Shown here piece after piece: positions 29,329 to 37,530 of a DNA stretch of 64,000 bases; positions within the stretch are counted from its first letter, which is position 1, and the number at the start of each line of letters is the position of its first letter. The notes beneath the pieces were generated by a model, which worked only from the letters and a program-made list of their open reading frames with translations, ran no database searches and was not told where the DNA came from. The translations under genes and the position numbers were made by a program. The DNA comes from Levilactobacillus suantsaiihabitans (GTDB lineage: Bacteria; Bacillota; Bacilli; Lactobacillales; Lactobacillaceae): positions 1-64,000 of the forward strand of contig NZ_RKLX01000006.1 of the NCBI RefSeq assembly GCF_004745505.1, written 5' to 3'.

Positions 29329-30534
29329 GTGGCAAAGAATGCGACAGAACGGCGAGGCGAGACGGAATCACGCATTGACTGGGGAATCATCTTCTGTGTC
29401 CTCATGTTGGCGTTGATTGGGCTCGCATCGATCTATGTGGCGGCGACCCACGACAGTAGTGCCACGAGCATTACGTCGGCCGTGGTCTCCCAGCTGGCGT
29501 GGTACGTCATTGGGACCGTCGCCATCGTTATCATCATGCAATTTGATTCGGAACAACTGTGGAAGGTGGCGCCATTGCTGTATGGTTTAGGTATCTTCCT
29601 GTTAGCGGCAGTCTTGATTTTCTACAGTCGCGCGTACTACGCCAACACCGGTGCCCGGAGTTGGTTTGCGATTGGGTCGTTGACCTTCCAGCCATCAGAA
29701 GTCATGAAGCCGGCCTTCATCTTAATGCTGGCGCGGGTCGTGGCCGAACACAACAATGCCAACCCGATTCATACGGTGCGTACCGACTGGGTCTTGATTG
29801 GCAAATTGATTCTGTGGACGTTGCCAGTAGCCGTGCTCTTGAAGCTGCAAAATGACTTCGGGACCATGCTGGTGTTCTTCGCCATCGTGGGTGGGGTGAT
29901 TCTGGTCTCCGGGATCACCTGGAAGATCATTGCCCCCGCGTTTAGTGCCATCGCCGTTGTCGGCGGGACTGCGCTGGCGTTGGTGACCACGGATGCCGGG
30001 CGGAAGATTTTGGAAAAGGTCGGGTTTCAGGCCTACCAATTCTCCCGGGTCGACACCTGGTTACACCCTTCTCAAGATACGTCTGACACCGGGTATCAGT
30101 TGTGGCAAAGTATGAAGGCCATCGGTTCCGGGGGCATCTTCGGCACGGGCTTCAACGTGTCCCACGTCTACGTGCCCGTGCGGGAATCCGATATGATTTT
30201 CTCGGTCATCGGGGAAAACTTTGGGTTCATCGGGGGCTGTGTCCTGATCTTCTTGTATTTCTTATTGATTTACCAAATGATTCGGGTTACCTTCGATACC
30301 AAAAATGTGTTCTACGCCTACATTTCGACCGGAGTTATCATGATGATTTTGTTCCACGTGTTTGAAAACATTGGGATGAGCATTGGGCTGTTACCATTGA
30401 CTGGGATCCCGTTGCCGTTTGTTAGTCAAGGGGGGTCCGCTTTAATTGGGAACCTCATAGGTATTGGCTTAATCATGTCAATGAGGTATCATTATAAGAG
30501 TTACATGTTTAGTCGTAACGAATCGTTTAAGTAG
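29329..30534 (+). CDS. rodA: Peptidoglycan glycosyltransferase RodA (SEDS family)
   Basis: A 401-residue, ten-helix SEDS protein. Conserved blocks: the essential Asp in KLQNDFGTMLVF, RVDTWLHPSQDTSDTGYQ, and GIPLPFVSQGGSALI at the last helices. It polymerises glycan strands for elongation with a class B PBP and the MreB machinery. The GTG start at 29329 follows AAGGAG at 29315-29320. Chosen as RodA rather than FtsW because of its place in the mbl cluster and the short termini. Confidence 0.9.
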   Translation: MAKNATERRGETESRIDWGIIFCVLMLALIGLASIYVAATHDSSATSITSAVVSQLAWYVIGTVAIVIIMQFDSEQLWKVAPLLYGLGIFLLAAVLIFYSRAYYANTGARSWFAIGSLTFQPSEVMKPAFILMLARVVAEHNNANPIHTVRTDWVLIGKLILWTLPVAVLLKLQNDFGTMLVFFAIVGGVILVSGITWKIIAPAFSAIAVVGGTALALVTTDAGRKILEKVGFQAYQFSRVDTWLHPSQDTSDTGYQLWQSMKAIGSGGIFGTGFNVSHVYVPVRESDMIFSVIGENFGFIGGCVLIFLYFLLIYQMIRVTFDTKNVFYAYISTGVIMMILFHVFENIGMSIGLLPLTGIPLPFVSQGGSALIGNLIGIGLIMSMRYHYKSYMFSRNESFK

Positions 30535-30550
30535 AAGGAGATTATTTAGC

Positions 30551-30853
30551 ATGAGCGAAATGGTAAAGTATTTCTGGACCAAGGCAGTTAACGACGGTAC
30601 CCGGATCGGTTTGACCACGGAAGGCCAAGATGAACTGGGCACAATCAAGTTTGCCAAATTACCAGCTGTTGGCGATGACGTGAAGAAGGGTGAAAACCTG
30701 TTAAGCGTTGAAGCTGACAAGGCGGTTTCTGACATTCCTAGCCCCGTTTCCGGTAAGGTCACGGCGGTTAACCCAGCTTTGGGCAACGATTTTGACGCTT
30801 TAAACGGTAGCGATACTGATGCTGCTTGGTTTGTCGACGTTCAAGAAGACTAA
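30551..30853 (+). CDS. gcvH: Stand-alone GcvH-like lipoyl protein
   Basis: A 100-residue protein shorter than canonical GcvH (~125), with the lipoyl-lysine hairpin VEADKAVSDIPSPVSG. No gcvT or gcvP is nearby. In Firmicutes, orphan GcvH acts as the acceptor from which lipoyl groups are relayed to 2-oxo acid dehydrogenases; that role is inferred here. Starts 16 bases after rodA behind AAGGAG, so it is probably cotranscribed with it. Confidence 0.85.
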   Translation: MSEMVKYFWTKAVNDGTRIGLTTEGQDELGTIKFAKLPAVGDDVKKGENLLSVEADKAVSDIPSPVSGKVTAVNPALGNDFDALNGSDTDAAWFVDVQED

Positions 30854-30870
30854 TCACCAGCAGTCACACA

Positions 30871-30902
30871 ACAAGGCCGGGGCATTTGCTCCGGCCTTGT
30901 TG
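30871..30902 (+). terminator. Terminator after gcvH
   Basis: CAAGGCCGG (30872-30880) pairs with CCGGCCTTG (30891-30899); the tail is only TTG, so efficiency is uncertain. Confidence 0.65.
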
Positions 30903-30931
30903 CGTCCTATGCAACTGCTACGTGGTGGTGG

Positions 30932-31132
30932 CTGGCCGCCTACCGTTCGCCAAATATGGGACTGGAACGCGGTGGGCGGACCGATCGAGCCAAAGGACGG
31001 TCTCGCTCTCGCTTTGAGCCGATAACCCGCGTCTCAAAGACGCCAGTTTCCTAAGCGGCGGAAAATCACGCCGCTAAGCAAATTCCCACGGCTGAGCCCA
31101 TATTTGGCGAACTCTCGGCTACGGTGGTGGTT
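30932..31132 (+). repeat. Module A copy 7 (full)
   Basis: Outer stem 30945-30960/31097-31112 is perfect. The last inner hairpin is AAGCGGCG/CGCCGCTAAG around a different loop from other copies. No module B in the same orientation follows; the next locus begins 115 bp on. Confidence 0.85.
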
Positions 31133-31246
31133 GTAAGAAACACTGGTTTAGTTCTGACGTCATCGGCCAATACGGTGGTTTTGCGCCAACGTCATAATGT
31201 GGTAAGCGGCTTCTGGCTAATGTTTTATCGCTACGTTGTGGAAGCG

Positions 31247-31290
31247 GGCCGCCTTACCGTTAGCTAGAGATGAGTTGGAACGCTGAGGGC
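31247..31290 (+). repeat. Module A edge and left arm (copy 8)
   Basis: GGCCGCCTTACCGTTAGCTAG, then GAGATGAGTTGGAACGCTGA, then an abrupt switch to reverse module B. It supplies the left inverted end of the 31.25-31.87 kb locus. Confidence 0.75.
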
Positions 31291-31297
31291 TATGTTT

Positions 31298-31495
31298 ACT
31301 AAACCAGATGCCTGCGGCTGCCAGGGGTTCCGCCTGCTATGGGGAACGCCTGCAGCCTGAGGGGCGGTCTTCCGGCTCGCTTGAAAGCCTCGCACAGCCC
31401 GCGAGTCTTCCAAGTCGTCCCACGCTGTAGGCTGAGACAAAACCTCAGCCAACACCGTCGACACAGCTGGCTCCACCCCTGGCCTCCTCCGGCAT
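31298..31495 (-). repeat. Module B copy 7 (full, reverse)
   Basis: Standard landmarks in reverse order, very close to copy 6 (27.1 kb) across the whole length. The same orientation relation to module A copy 9 as in other loci. Confidence 0.87.
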
Positions 31496-31520
31496 AGACG
31501 GCGAGGTCAGGTTACTTAGC

Positions 31521-31538
31521 GCTAACGATATCGTTAGC
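31521..31538. repeat. Perfect 18-base palindrome
   Basis: GCTAACGATATCGTTAGC is self-complementary over its full length. It lies in the B-A linker; no equivalent was seen at 27.3 kb. Confidence 0.6.
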
Positions 31539-31549
31539 CATTGATGGCT

Positions 31550-31628
31550 GTCAGCAGGCGGCAGTGTAAAGTATGCTAGTCGGTTAATACGACTAGTATG
31601 TACAGGGATAATCCCGCGGCTTAACTTC
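31550..31628. repeat. Linker repeat C, copy 2
   Basis: Matches 27420-27496. Here the inverted repeat reads TATGCTAGTCG / CGACTAGTATG around GTTAATA. One arm position changed with its partner relative to copy 1 (GCATG to GTATG class), preserving most pairs. Confidence 0.7.
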
Positions 31629-31684
31629 AGGGCGGTGCCGGGAGTGGCTAGTGTCCTACGCTGGTTGTTGCCTATGACTGCTAG

Positions 31685-31872
31685 TGTAGCCGAGAGTGAA
31701 GTGAAATCTAGGCTCAGCCGGGGAATTTACCAGTGGGTTTTGCTGGCAAATTGGTGACTTTGAGACAGTGATCTTCTGGCTCAAAGCAAGCACCGAGACC
31801 GGGTTTTGGCTCGGTGCGTCCTCCCCCAGCGTTCCAGCCTAGAATTTCACGTAACGGCAGGCGGTCAGTGCA
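31685..31872 (-). repeat. Module A copy 9 (full, reverse, divergent)
   Basis: Outer stem GTGAAATCTAGGCT (31701-31714) pairs with AGCCTAGAATTTCAC (31836-31850) with one bulged A. GGCTCAAAG/CTTTGAGA and CCGAGACCGG/CTCGGTGCG hairpin parts are retained. The right edge reads ACGTAACGGCAGGCGGTC. Confidence 0.83.
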
Positions 31873-31912
31873 ATCAAACGGTACAGTCAAACCGGCCAAT
31901 TTCAGCGCATGC

Positions 31913-31942
31913 TTGGGGTTTTCGCTGGGAGTCGGGTATAAT
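31913..31942 (+). promoter_or_regulatory. Promoter of the SPFH-DUF2785 pair
   Basis: TTGGGG (31913-31918), 18-base spacer, consensus TATAAT (31937-31942), 32 bases upstream of the start. Confidence 0.6.
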
Positions 31943-31973
31943 GGGGGTATCAAAGCAATTGGAGGAGAGCCAC

Positions 31974-32822
31974 ATGAAGGAAAAGAATGTATTTCACATT
32001 AACGGCTATCTCGGCCTGGTCTTGGTCTTACTGGTGTTGGCCGGGGGCATCTATCTTAGCATCGCCACGGCGCCCGTGATTGGTGGCATCCTAGTGGTGC
32101 TGGCCGTGTTGGCTGCCAGCAGTCTGACAATCATCAGCCCTAACCAGTCCAAGGTGCTGACCTTCTTTGGCCGCTACATCGGCACGATTCGCGAGGCCGG
32201 GTTGTATTTGACCGTGCCACTGACCAATAAGTCGACGGTTTCCTTGCGGGTGCGTAATTTTAACAGTGCCATCTTAAAGGTCAACGACTTACAAGGGAAT
32301 CCGGTGGAAATCGCCGCCGTGATCGTGTTTAAGGTGGTCGATACCAGCAAGGCGCTGTTTGCCGTTGAGGACTACGAACAGTTCGTGGAGATTCAAAGTG
32401 AATCGGCCATTCGCCACGTGGCGTCGGAATATGCCTACGATAACTTTGGCGATGGCAAGGCCCTGACCCTGCGCAGTAACCCGACCGAGGTCTCCAACCA
32501 CTTGACAGAAGAATTACAGGAGCGGCTGAACGTGGCCGGCGTGGAAATCATCGAAACGCGGCTGACGCACTTGGCCTACGCGACCGAAATTGCCTCGGCC
32601 ATGCTTCAACGCCAACAGTCACAGGCTATTTTGTCCGCCCGGAAGATTATCGTGGAAGGAGCGGTCTCCATCACCGAGGGCGCCATCGAGCGGTTGTCGG
32701 CGGAGACTAGCCTGAATTTGACGGACAATCAGAAGATTCAATTAATTAACAACATGATGGTTTCAATTATTAATGAACGGGGCTCGCAGCCGGTGATTAA
32801 CACTGGTAAAGTCGCGGAGTAA
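31974..32822 (+). CDS. SPFH/band-7 domain membrane protein
   Basis: A 282-residue protein. Two close N-terminal hydrophobic segments (about residues 12-50) form a membrane hairpin, followed by an SPFH (stomatin/prohibitin/flotillin) domain (about 55-240) and a helical tail. These proteins form large membrane-associated oligomers and act as scaffolds; the partner is unknown. The ATG at 31974 follows GGAGGAG at 31961-31967. The longer in-frame reading from 31806 runs into module A and is rejected. DUF2785 follows 22 bases later. Confidence 0.85.
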   Translation: MKEKNVFHINGYLGLVLVLLVLAGGIYLSIATAPVIGGILVVLAVLAASSLTIISPNQSKVLTFFGRYIGTIREAGLYLTVPLTNKSTVSLRVRNFNSAILKVNDLQGNPVEIAAVIVFKVVDTSKALFAVEDYEQFVEIQSESAIRHVASEYAYDNFGDGKALTLRSNPTEVSNHLTEELQERLNVAGVEIIETRLTHLAYATEIASAMLQRQQSQAILSARKIIVEGAVSITEGAIERLSAETSLNLTDNQKIQLINNMMVSIINERGSQPVINTGKVAE

Positions 32823-32844
32823 GACAAATACTGGAGGTTTCTTG

Positions 32845-33819
32845 ATGGATGAACAGCTACAAAAAGTGTTAAGCGACTTAACGGTTCTTAACGAGCAAGT
32901 CAGACAGGGTGAGGTGTATCAGTCGCTGGGCCCGCGGTTAGGCCAGATCATGGATGGCATCAAACGCCACCGCCGCACGACCGTCACGCTACCCGATGAC
33001 CAAGACGGGGTCAAAGACGTCTTGACTGACTTTCGCCATCAACTGGACCAACAGGTGCCGGTCACGTTGCCCAATGATCAGCTCCGCTTGTTGCTGGATC
33101 ACTTGGCGTCGACCGATGCCGAACTCCGCTACCAAGGCATTAACTTCACCTTTTATGATGCCTTTCAACAAGACGCGCTGGATACGCAGCAATTGACGTT
33201 TATTTTAGACGAGCTGTTGCGGCCAGAGGCCCTGTTTGCCCACATCCTGGAGCCGACCAATAACGCCGTCTTTGGGCGGGCCAGTCGGGTGGCCATGCTG
33301 GGCGTCGTCTTGCATTTCTTAGACCAGTACGGCAATTACAACGACGTGGACAAGCTCCACCAAGCCGTGCTGCTATCGGCGGCATACCTGTGCTTGGAAA
33401 CGGACACGCGTGGTTTCGTGAACCAATCGGGCTGGGCACACGCCTTTACGGCCATTGCGGATCTGTTGGCCGTATTGAGCAACAGTCATAAATTGCCACG
33501 CGCCGAGAAGCTCTTCTTGATGACGGCACTGATGGAGCGGATAAAGCGGTTGAACACGCCGCTGATCTACGGGGAAAATGACCGCATTGCCAACTACCTG
33601 GCCGAAACTACCGGTCGCAGTGGGCTGTACGCCGATGCGCTGGTGCTCATTTTAAAGAACTGGCGGCAACAGGTCGCCTTGAACCGGCGGCCGGACAACA
33701 TCGGCGGCTGGAACCGTTTCTTCAATCGCAAGCGGTTATTGGATGCGCTGCGGCTGCGCCAGGATTTGCCGAAGACATTGAAGGCTTATTTGAGCTCAAC
33801 TATCGATTTTTTGGGCTGA
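32845..33819 (+). CDS. DUF2785 family protein
   Basis: A 324-residue, helix-rich soluble protein. The block FVNQSGWAHAFTAIADLL, with its conserved GWAHA, is the mark I associate with DUF2785, a family of unknown function found in lactobacilli and bacilli. GGAGG at 32833-32837 lies 7 bases from the ATG at 32845 (a TTG directly before it is too close). Coupled to the SPFH gene, which may point to a membrane-associated role, but this is inference. Confidence 0.75.
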   Translation: MDEQLQKVLSDLTVLNEQVRQGEVYQSLGPRLGQIMDGIKRHRRTTVTLPDDQDGVKDVLTDFRHQLDQQVPVTLPNDQLRLLLDHLASTDAELRYQGINFTFYDAFQQDALDTQQLTFILDELLRPEALFAHILEPTNNAVFGRASRVAMLGVVLHFLDQYGNYNDVDKLHQAVLLSAAYLCLETDTRGFVNQSGWAHAFTAIADLLAVLSNSHKLPRAEKLFLMTALMERIKRLNTPLIYGENDRIANYLAETTGRSGLYADALVLILKNWRQQVALNRRPDNIGGWNRFFNRKRLLDALRLRQDLPKTLKAYLSSTIDFLG

Positions 33820-33824
33820 TTTTA

Positions 33825-33853
33825 TTCTCAATCAATTTGAGAAATGGTATACT
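33825..33853 (+). promoter_or_regulatory. Promoter of ddl
   Basis: TTCTCA (33825-33830), 17-base spacer ending TGG, TATACT (33848-33853): extended -10. Confidence 0.55.
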
Positions 33854-33893
33854 GAAGGCTAACCGAAATATATACGATAGGATGAGTGACAAC

Positions 33894-35036
33894 ATGGAAA
33901 AGCAAACGAAGATTCACGTAGGTCTATTATTCGGTGGAAATTCTTCTGAGCATGACGTTTCAAAACGCTCAGCGCACAACATTTACGATGCAATGGATAA
34001 GTCCCGTTATGAGGTCAGTTTGTTCTTACTGACCCGTGACGGCTTCGTCCTGAGTGATGCCGCTTCACGCCGGGTATTTGATGGCGAAGATGAAGCGACG
34101 GTTGCGGCGGCGGAACAAACCAAAGTAGACGCTTCGAACCCATTGGCACCCATTTGGAATTTATCTCAAGCAAAGGACATCGATGTCTTCTTCCCAATTA
34201 TTCACGGTAACTTGGGTGAAGACGGTACGATCCAAGGGCTTTTCCGCTTACTGAAAAAGCCTTACGTGGGGAGTGGCGTCTTGGCATCGGCCGTGTCCTT
34301 TGATAAGGATATGACGAAACAGGTCTTGACGGCCCATGGTATCCGCAACACCAAGTATCTGGTCCTAACGCCAGAAAACCGCGATGCGTATGACTACAGC
34401 ACCGTTCAGGCCCAGCTGGGCGATAACGTGTTCATCAAACCGGCCAACCAAGGCTCTTCAGTCGGTATTCACAAGGCAAGCAACGCTGCGGAATACAACG
34501 ACGGCATTGAAGACGCCTTCCGGTACGACTACAAGGTCTTGGTGGAACAAACGATCGACGGCCCAGAAGAAGTCGAAATTTCCATTTTGGGGAATGAAGA
34601 ACCAATCGCTTCCAAATTAGGCGCCATTCGCGTGCCTGATTCTGACGTCTTCTACGACTACAACAACAAGTTCGTGGACGCCAGCGGGGTGACCTTCGAA
34701 GTGCCAGTCGAACTATCGGCTGACCTGACCAAGGAAATCACGCAGATGGGGTTACAGACCTACGCTGCCCTGGGCTTAAAGGGGATGGCGCGGATCGATT
34801 ACCTGGTCTCCAAGGATGGCGTGCCTTACGTGGGGGAAGTCAACACCTTGCCAGGGTTCACCAACATCAGCCTGTACCCACAACTGTGGCAGGCCACGGG
34901 CATTACCTACGCTGACCTGATTGACCGGTTGATCCAATTAGGCTTAGACGAGTTCAAGTACCAAGACGAACTGGCCTATGACTTTATTCCATTGGATGAC
35001 CACTCGGCAGCGTCAACTTACAAGCCTAAACACTAG
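33894..35036 (+). CDS. ddl: D-alanine-D-alanine/D-lactate ligase
   Basis: A 380-residue ATP-grasp ligase. N-terminal GGNSSEHDVS, ATP-grasp loop PANQGSSVGIHKA and C-terminal metal site GEVNTLPGFT are intact. The omega-loop residue that is Tyr in D-Ala-D-Ala ligases (Y216 of E. coli DdlB) aligns with Phe260 here (YDYNNKFVD). In Leuconostoc the equivalent Phe261 confers D-Ala-D-lactate synthesis, the basis of intrinsic vancomycin resistance in many lactobacilli. So a D-Ala-D-Lac ligase is predicted. I chose the ATG at 33894 (MEKQTKIHVGLLFGG) on family alignment, with AGGA 12 bases upstream; ATG at 33882 is the alternative. Confidence 0.93.
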   Translation: MEKQTKIHVGLLFGGNSSEHDVSKRSAHNIYDAMDKSRYEVSLFLLTRDGFVLSDAASRRVFDGEDEATVAAAEQTKVDASNPLAPIWNLSQAKDIDVFFPIIHGNLGEDGTIQGLFRLLKKPYVGSGVLASAVSFDKDMTKQVLTAHGIRNTKYLVLTPENRDAYDYSTVQAQLGDNVFIKPANQGSSVGIHKASNAAEYNDGIEDAFRYDYKVLVEQTIDGPEEVEISILGNEEPIASKLGAIRVPDSDVFYDYNNKFVDASGVTFEVPVELSADLTKEITQMGLQTYAALGLKGMARIDYLVSKDGVPYVGEVNTLPGFTNISLYPQLWQATGITYADLIDRLIQLGLDEFKYQDELAYDFIPLDDHSAASTYKPKH

Positions 35037-35043
35037 AGGTCTC

Positions 35044-35083
35044 AAAGCCGGTCAGGAGCGGAAACGTTCCCGGCCGGTTTTTG
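35044..35083 (+). terminator. Terminator after ddl
   Basis: AAGCCGGTCAGGA (from 35045) faces TTCCCGGCCGGTTTTTG (to about 35083). Confidence 0.8.
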
Positions 35084-35125
35084 TTTAAGCGCAACTGGTT
35101 GTTATCAGGGACACGGCGTTGTACT

Positions 35126-35327
35126 GTCCGCCTTACCGTTCACTAGAGATGGGTTGGAACGCTGAGGGCGGACGGGGCGAGCCAAAGGACGGTCTCGCCG
35201 CCTCGCTTTGAGCCGGAAGTCCCGTCTCAAAGACGCCAGTTCCCTAAGCACCGAAGCCCGTGCCGCTAAGGGAACTCCCACAGCTGAACCCATCTCTAGT
35301 GAACTCTCGGCTACGGTGATGGTTACC
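35126..35327 (+). repeat. Module A copy 10 (full)
   Basis: The outer stem 35138-35155/35287-35304 is a perfect 18 bp. It carries A in GTTCAC and the matching T in GTGAAC, a paired change against the GTTCGC/GCGAAC of other copies. Confidence 0.88.
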
Positions 35328-35512
35328 AACAACGTCAGTGCACTAGTTGTCCGCAACGGATCCGCGCACTTCACGCGAACGACAAGCCAATGCGGTGGCG
35401 ATACGTTTAATGTTGGCTGATGTGGATAGGACTAATGGTCGCTATACCCATTATTGGGTAACGGGGTTGTCTATCATGGGCCGAACACTAAGTACCTTGG
35501 TCTCACCATCTG

Positions 35513-35706
35513 CGCCGGAGGAGGCCAGGGGTGGAGCCAGCTGTGTCGACGGTGTTGGCTGAGGTTTTGTCTCAGCCTACAGCGTGGGGCGACTTGGGAG
35601 ACTCGCGGGTTTTGCGCGGCTTCCAAGCGAACCGGAAGCCCGTTTCACCGGCTGGAGGTGTCCCCCATAGCAGGCGGAACCCCTGGCAGCCGCAGGCAAC
35701 TGGTTT
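35513..35706 (+). repeat. Module B copy 8 (full)
   Basis: Near-identical to copy 5 at 24.7 kb. The outer stem GGCCAGGGGT faces ACCCCTGGC. It is followed 18 bp later by an inverted module A edge. Confidence 0.88.
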
Positions 35707-35723
35707 GCCCAACAGGGTAGGTC

Positions 35724-35762
35724 GCGTTCCACCCCATAGCTAGCGGACGGTAGGCGGCCAGT
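35724..35762 (-). repeat. Inverted module A edge (copy 11), right end of the composite
   Basis: The reverse complement reads TGGCCGCCTACCGTCCGCTA and then an AGCTATGGGGTGGAACG block, about 36 bases of the left end of module A. The 35.13-35.76 kb locus therefore has long imperfect terminal inverted repeats, the clearest in the window. Confidence 0.8.
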
Positions 35763-35831
35763 CCAACCAGTGTCGTGGTAGACAACAAATTTTGTCATAG
35801 AATCAGAATCAATGAATTGGAGGGAATCAGC

Positions 35832-37433
35832 GTGCGGACTTGGGGACGACAACTGAAAATGGCTTGGCGGGCTGGTGTCTTGGCACCTGGCCTGGCAGTG
35901 GGGTGGTGTTTGGCCGTCCTGTTGTTTGCCGGGCTGCGGTTGTTAGGCCAGCACCCCGGGTGGCACGTTGACTTGGTAGTCCTAATACTCCTACTAATGG
36001 CCCTGAGCGCCTGGCAACTGACCCATTTGGCCCTGACGTTGATTGGGCGGCGACCCGCGGGCTGGCAAAGCTGGCAGTTGGTCTGGCGTCACAAGGGAGC
36101 CTGGTTGTTAGTAGAACTCGGGTTGACCATCTTGGCGTTACCGTTGGGGTTGGGCGGTCTCAGCAGTCGGTTGTTGGTGCGCTTACCTTTGCCGGCAGAT
36201 TTCATCAACTACGTCGGCTTAAACCGGCGGCCGGTTGGTATCACGGTGGCCATCATCTACATCGTCGTGGCGGGCGTTTGCCTGTTGCGCGGGCCCTGGG
36301 TCTTTCGGCGACTGGCCCCACAGATCCGCCGGCCGGGGAGTTGGCGCCAAATGGTCGTGGCCCTACTGATTGGTGCCGGTTTAATGGGCGTTTGGTGGGG
36401 ACTGGCGGAAGGCATCGTGACCCTGAATTGGTGGGGGGATGCCCGATTGGCGGCCGGCTTGGCCAAAGGATTGGCGGCTGGGTCATTATTACTGATTTTT
36501 CTGGGGTTTGTGGTCGCGGTCATTTTAGCCGCCATCACGCTGGTTTGGAGCTGGTGCGGTCAGCCGGCCGTCAGTCGGCCAATTCCGCGGCGGCAAGGCT
36601 GGTGGTTGGTCACGTTGCTGGTGATTGCCGGTGGCTGTGTCAGCGCCCAGGCCCTGGAGAGTACGCCCCAGTTTGCAGCGATGGTGGCCATCAGTCACCG
36701 CGGTGTCGATCACGGGGTGGGCGTTCAAAATACCCTGGGGGCCTTGCGTCACGTCAGCCAGCAGCGTCCGGATTACGTGGAAATGGATCTGCACGAGACC
36801 CGCGACCATCAGTGGGTCGTCTTGCATGATGAAAATTTGGCCGTATTAGCCCAGCGTAATGCGACCCCACACCAGTTGACGTTGGCCCAGCTAGAACGGC
36901 TGACAGTCCACGAGAATGGCTATCACGACCATTTGGTGAGCTGGTCAACCTATTTACGCACGGCGGAACGTTTGCACCAGCCCTTATTGGTCGAAATCAA
37001 GACCACGCCGCAGGACTCCGCAGGGGCCGTTCGCCGCTTTGCCCATCAGTACGGTGCCCGGTTGCGGCGAGATGGCTCGGCCGTCCACTCACTGGATTAT
37101 CGCGTGGTGGCCCAGCTCAAGCAAACGGCGCCGCAACTGCAGGTGGGTTACATCACGCCCTTTAACTGGGTCGCACCGGCGTCCGTACCAGCGGATTTTT
37201 ACTCCTTTCAACGCATATCGGTCAGCCAGCAGTTTATTTTGGCTGCCCATCAAGCTGGAGCACCGGCCTGGGTGTGGACGCCAGATTCGCCAGCGGCCAT
37301 GATCCGGATGTGGGCGTTGGGAGCCGATGGCGAGATCACCAATGAACTCTCACGCCTGCAGCGTGTCGTGCGCCAGCGGCCCGGGAAAAACTGGTGGGCC
37401 GTGGTCCAGAACTTTGTGTTCAGCTGTGTATAA
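35832..37433 (+). CDS. Membrane-anchored glycerophosphodiester phosphodiesterase
   Basis: The protein has 533 residues. The N-terminal ~280 form a multi-helix membrane domain of the type fused to GDPDs. The C-terminal GDPD TIM barrel (about residues 285-530) has ISHRGV, VEMDLHETRDHQWVVLHDE and VEIKTTP: the catalytic His pair and the metal-binding Glu and Asp are present. It should hydrolyse glycerophosphodiesters or lipoteichoic/lipid headgroup phosphodiesters outside the membrane. The GTG at 35832 follows GGAGGGA by 6 bases. Longer in-frame starts lie near the repeat. The promoter appears to sit at the right edge of the A-B element (TAGAAT at 35798). Confidence 0.87.
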   Translation: MRTWGRQLKMAWRAGVLAPGLAVGWCLAVLLFAGLRLLGQHPGWHVDLVVLILLLMALSAWQLTHLALTLIGRRPAGWQSWQLVWRHKGAWLLVELGLTILALPLGLGGLSSRLLVRLPLPADFINYVGLNRRPVGITVAIIYIVVAGVCLLRGPWVFRRLAPQIRRPGSWRQMVVALLIGAGLMGVWWGLAEGIVTLNWWGDARLAAGLAKGLAAGSLLLIFLGFVVAVILAAITLVWSWCGQPAVSRPIPRRQGWWLVTLLVIAGGCVSAQALESTPQFAAMVAISHRGVDHGVGVQNTLGALRHVSQQRPDYVEMDLHETRDHQWVVLHDENLAVLAQRNATPHQLTLAQLERLTVHENGYHDHLVSWSTYLRTAERLHQPLLVEIKTTPQDSAGAVRRFAHQYGARLRRDGSAVHSLDYRVVAQLKQTAPQLQVGYITPFNWVAPASVPADFYSFQRISVSQQFILAAHQAGAPAWVWTPDSPAAMIRMWALGADGEITNELSRLQRVVRQRPGKNWWAVVQNFVFSCV

Positions 37434-37483
37434 CTTACGGGTGAAGTGACTTAGTGGCTTAAATGCGAATAATTGTGACTATT

Positions 37484-37530
37484 AAAAGAATTATATCCGG
37501 CACAAATGACCGTTTATAATTCTTTTTATA
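37484..37530. terminator. A/T-rich terminator after the GDPD gene
   Basis: AAAAGAATTATA (37484-37495) pairs with TATAATTCTTTT (37515-37526), followed by TATA. Bidirectional in principle. Confidence 0.7.
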
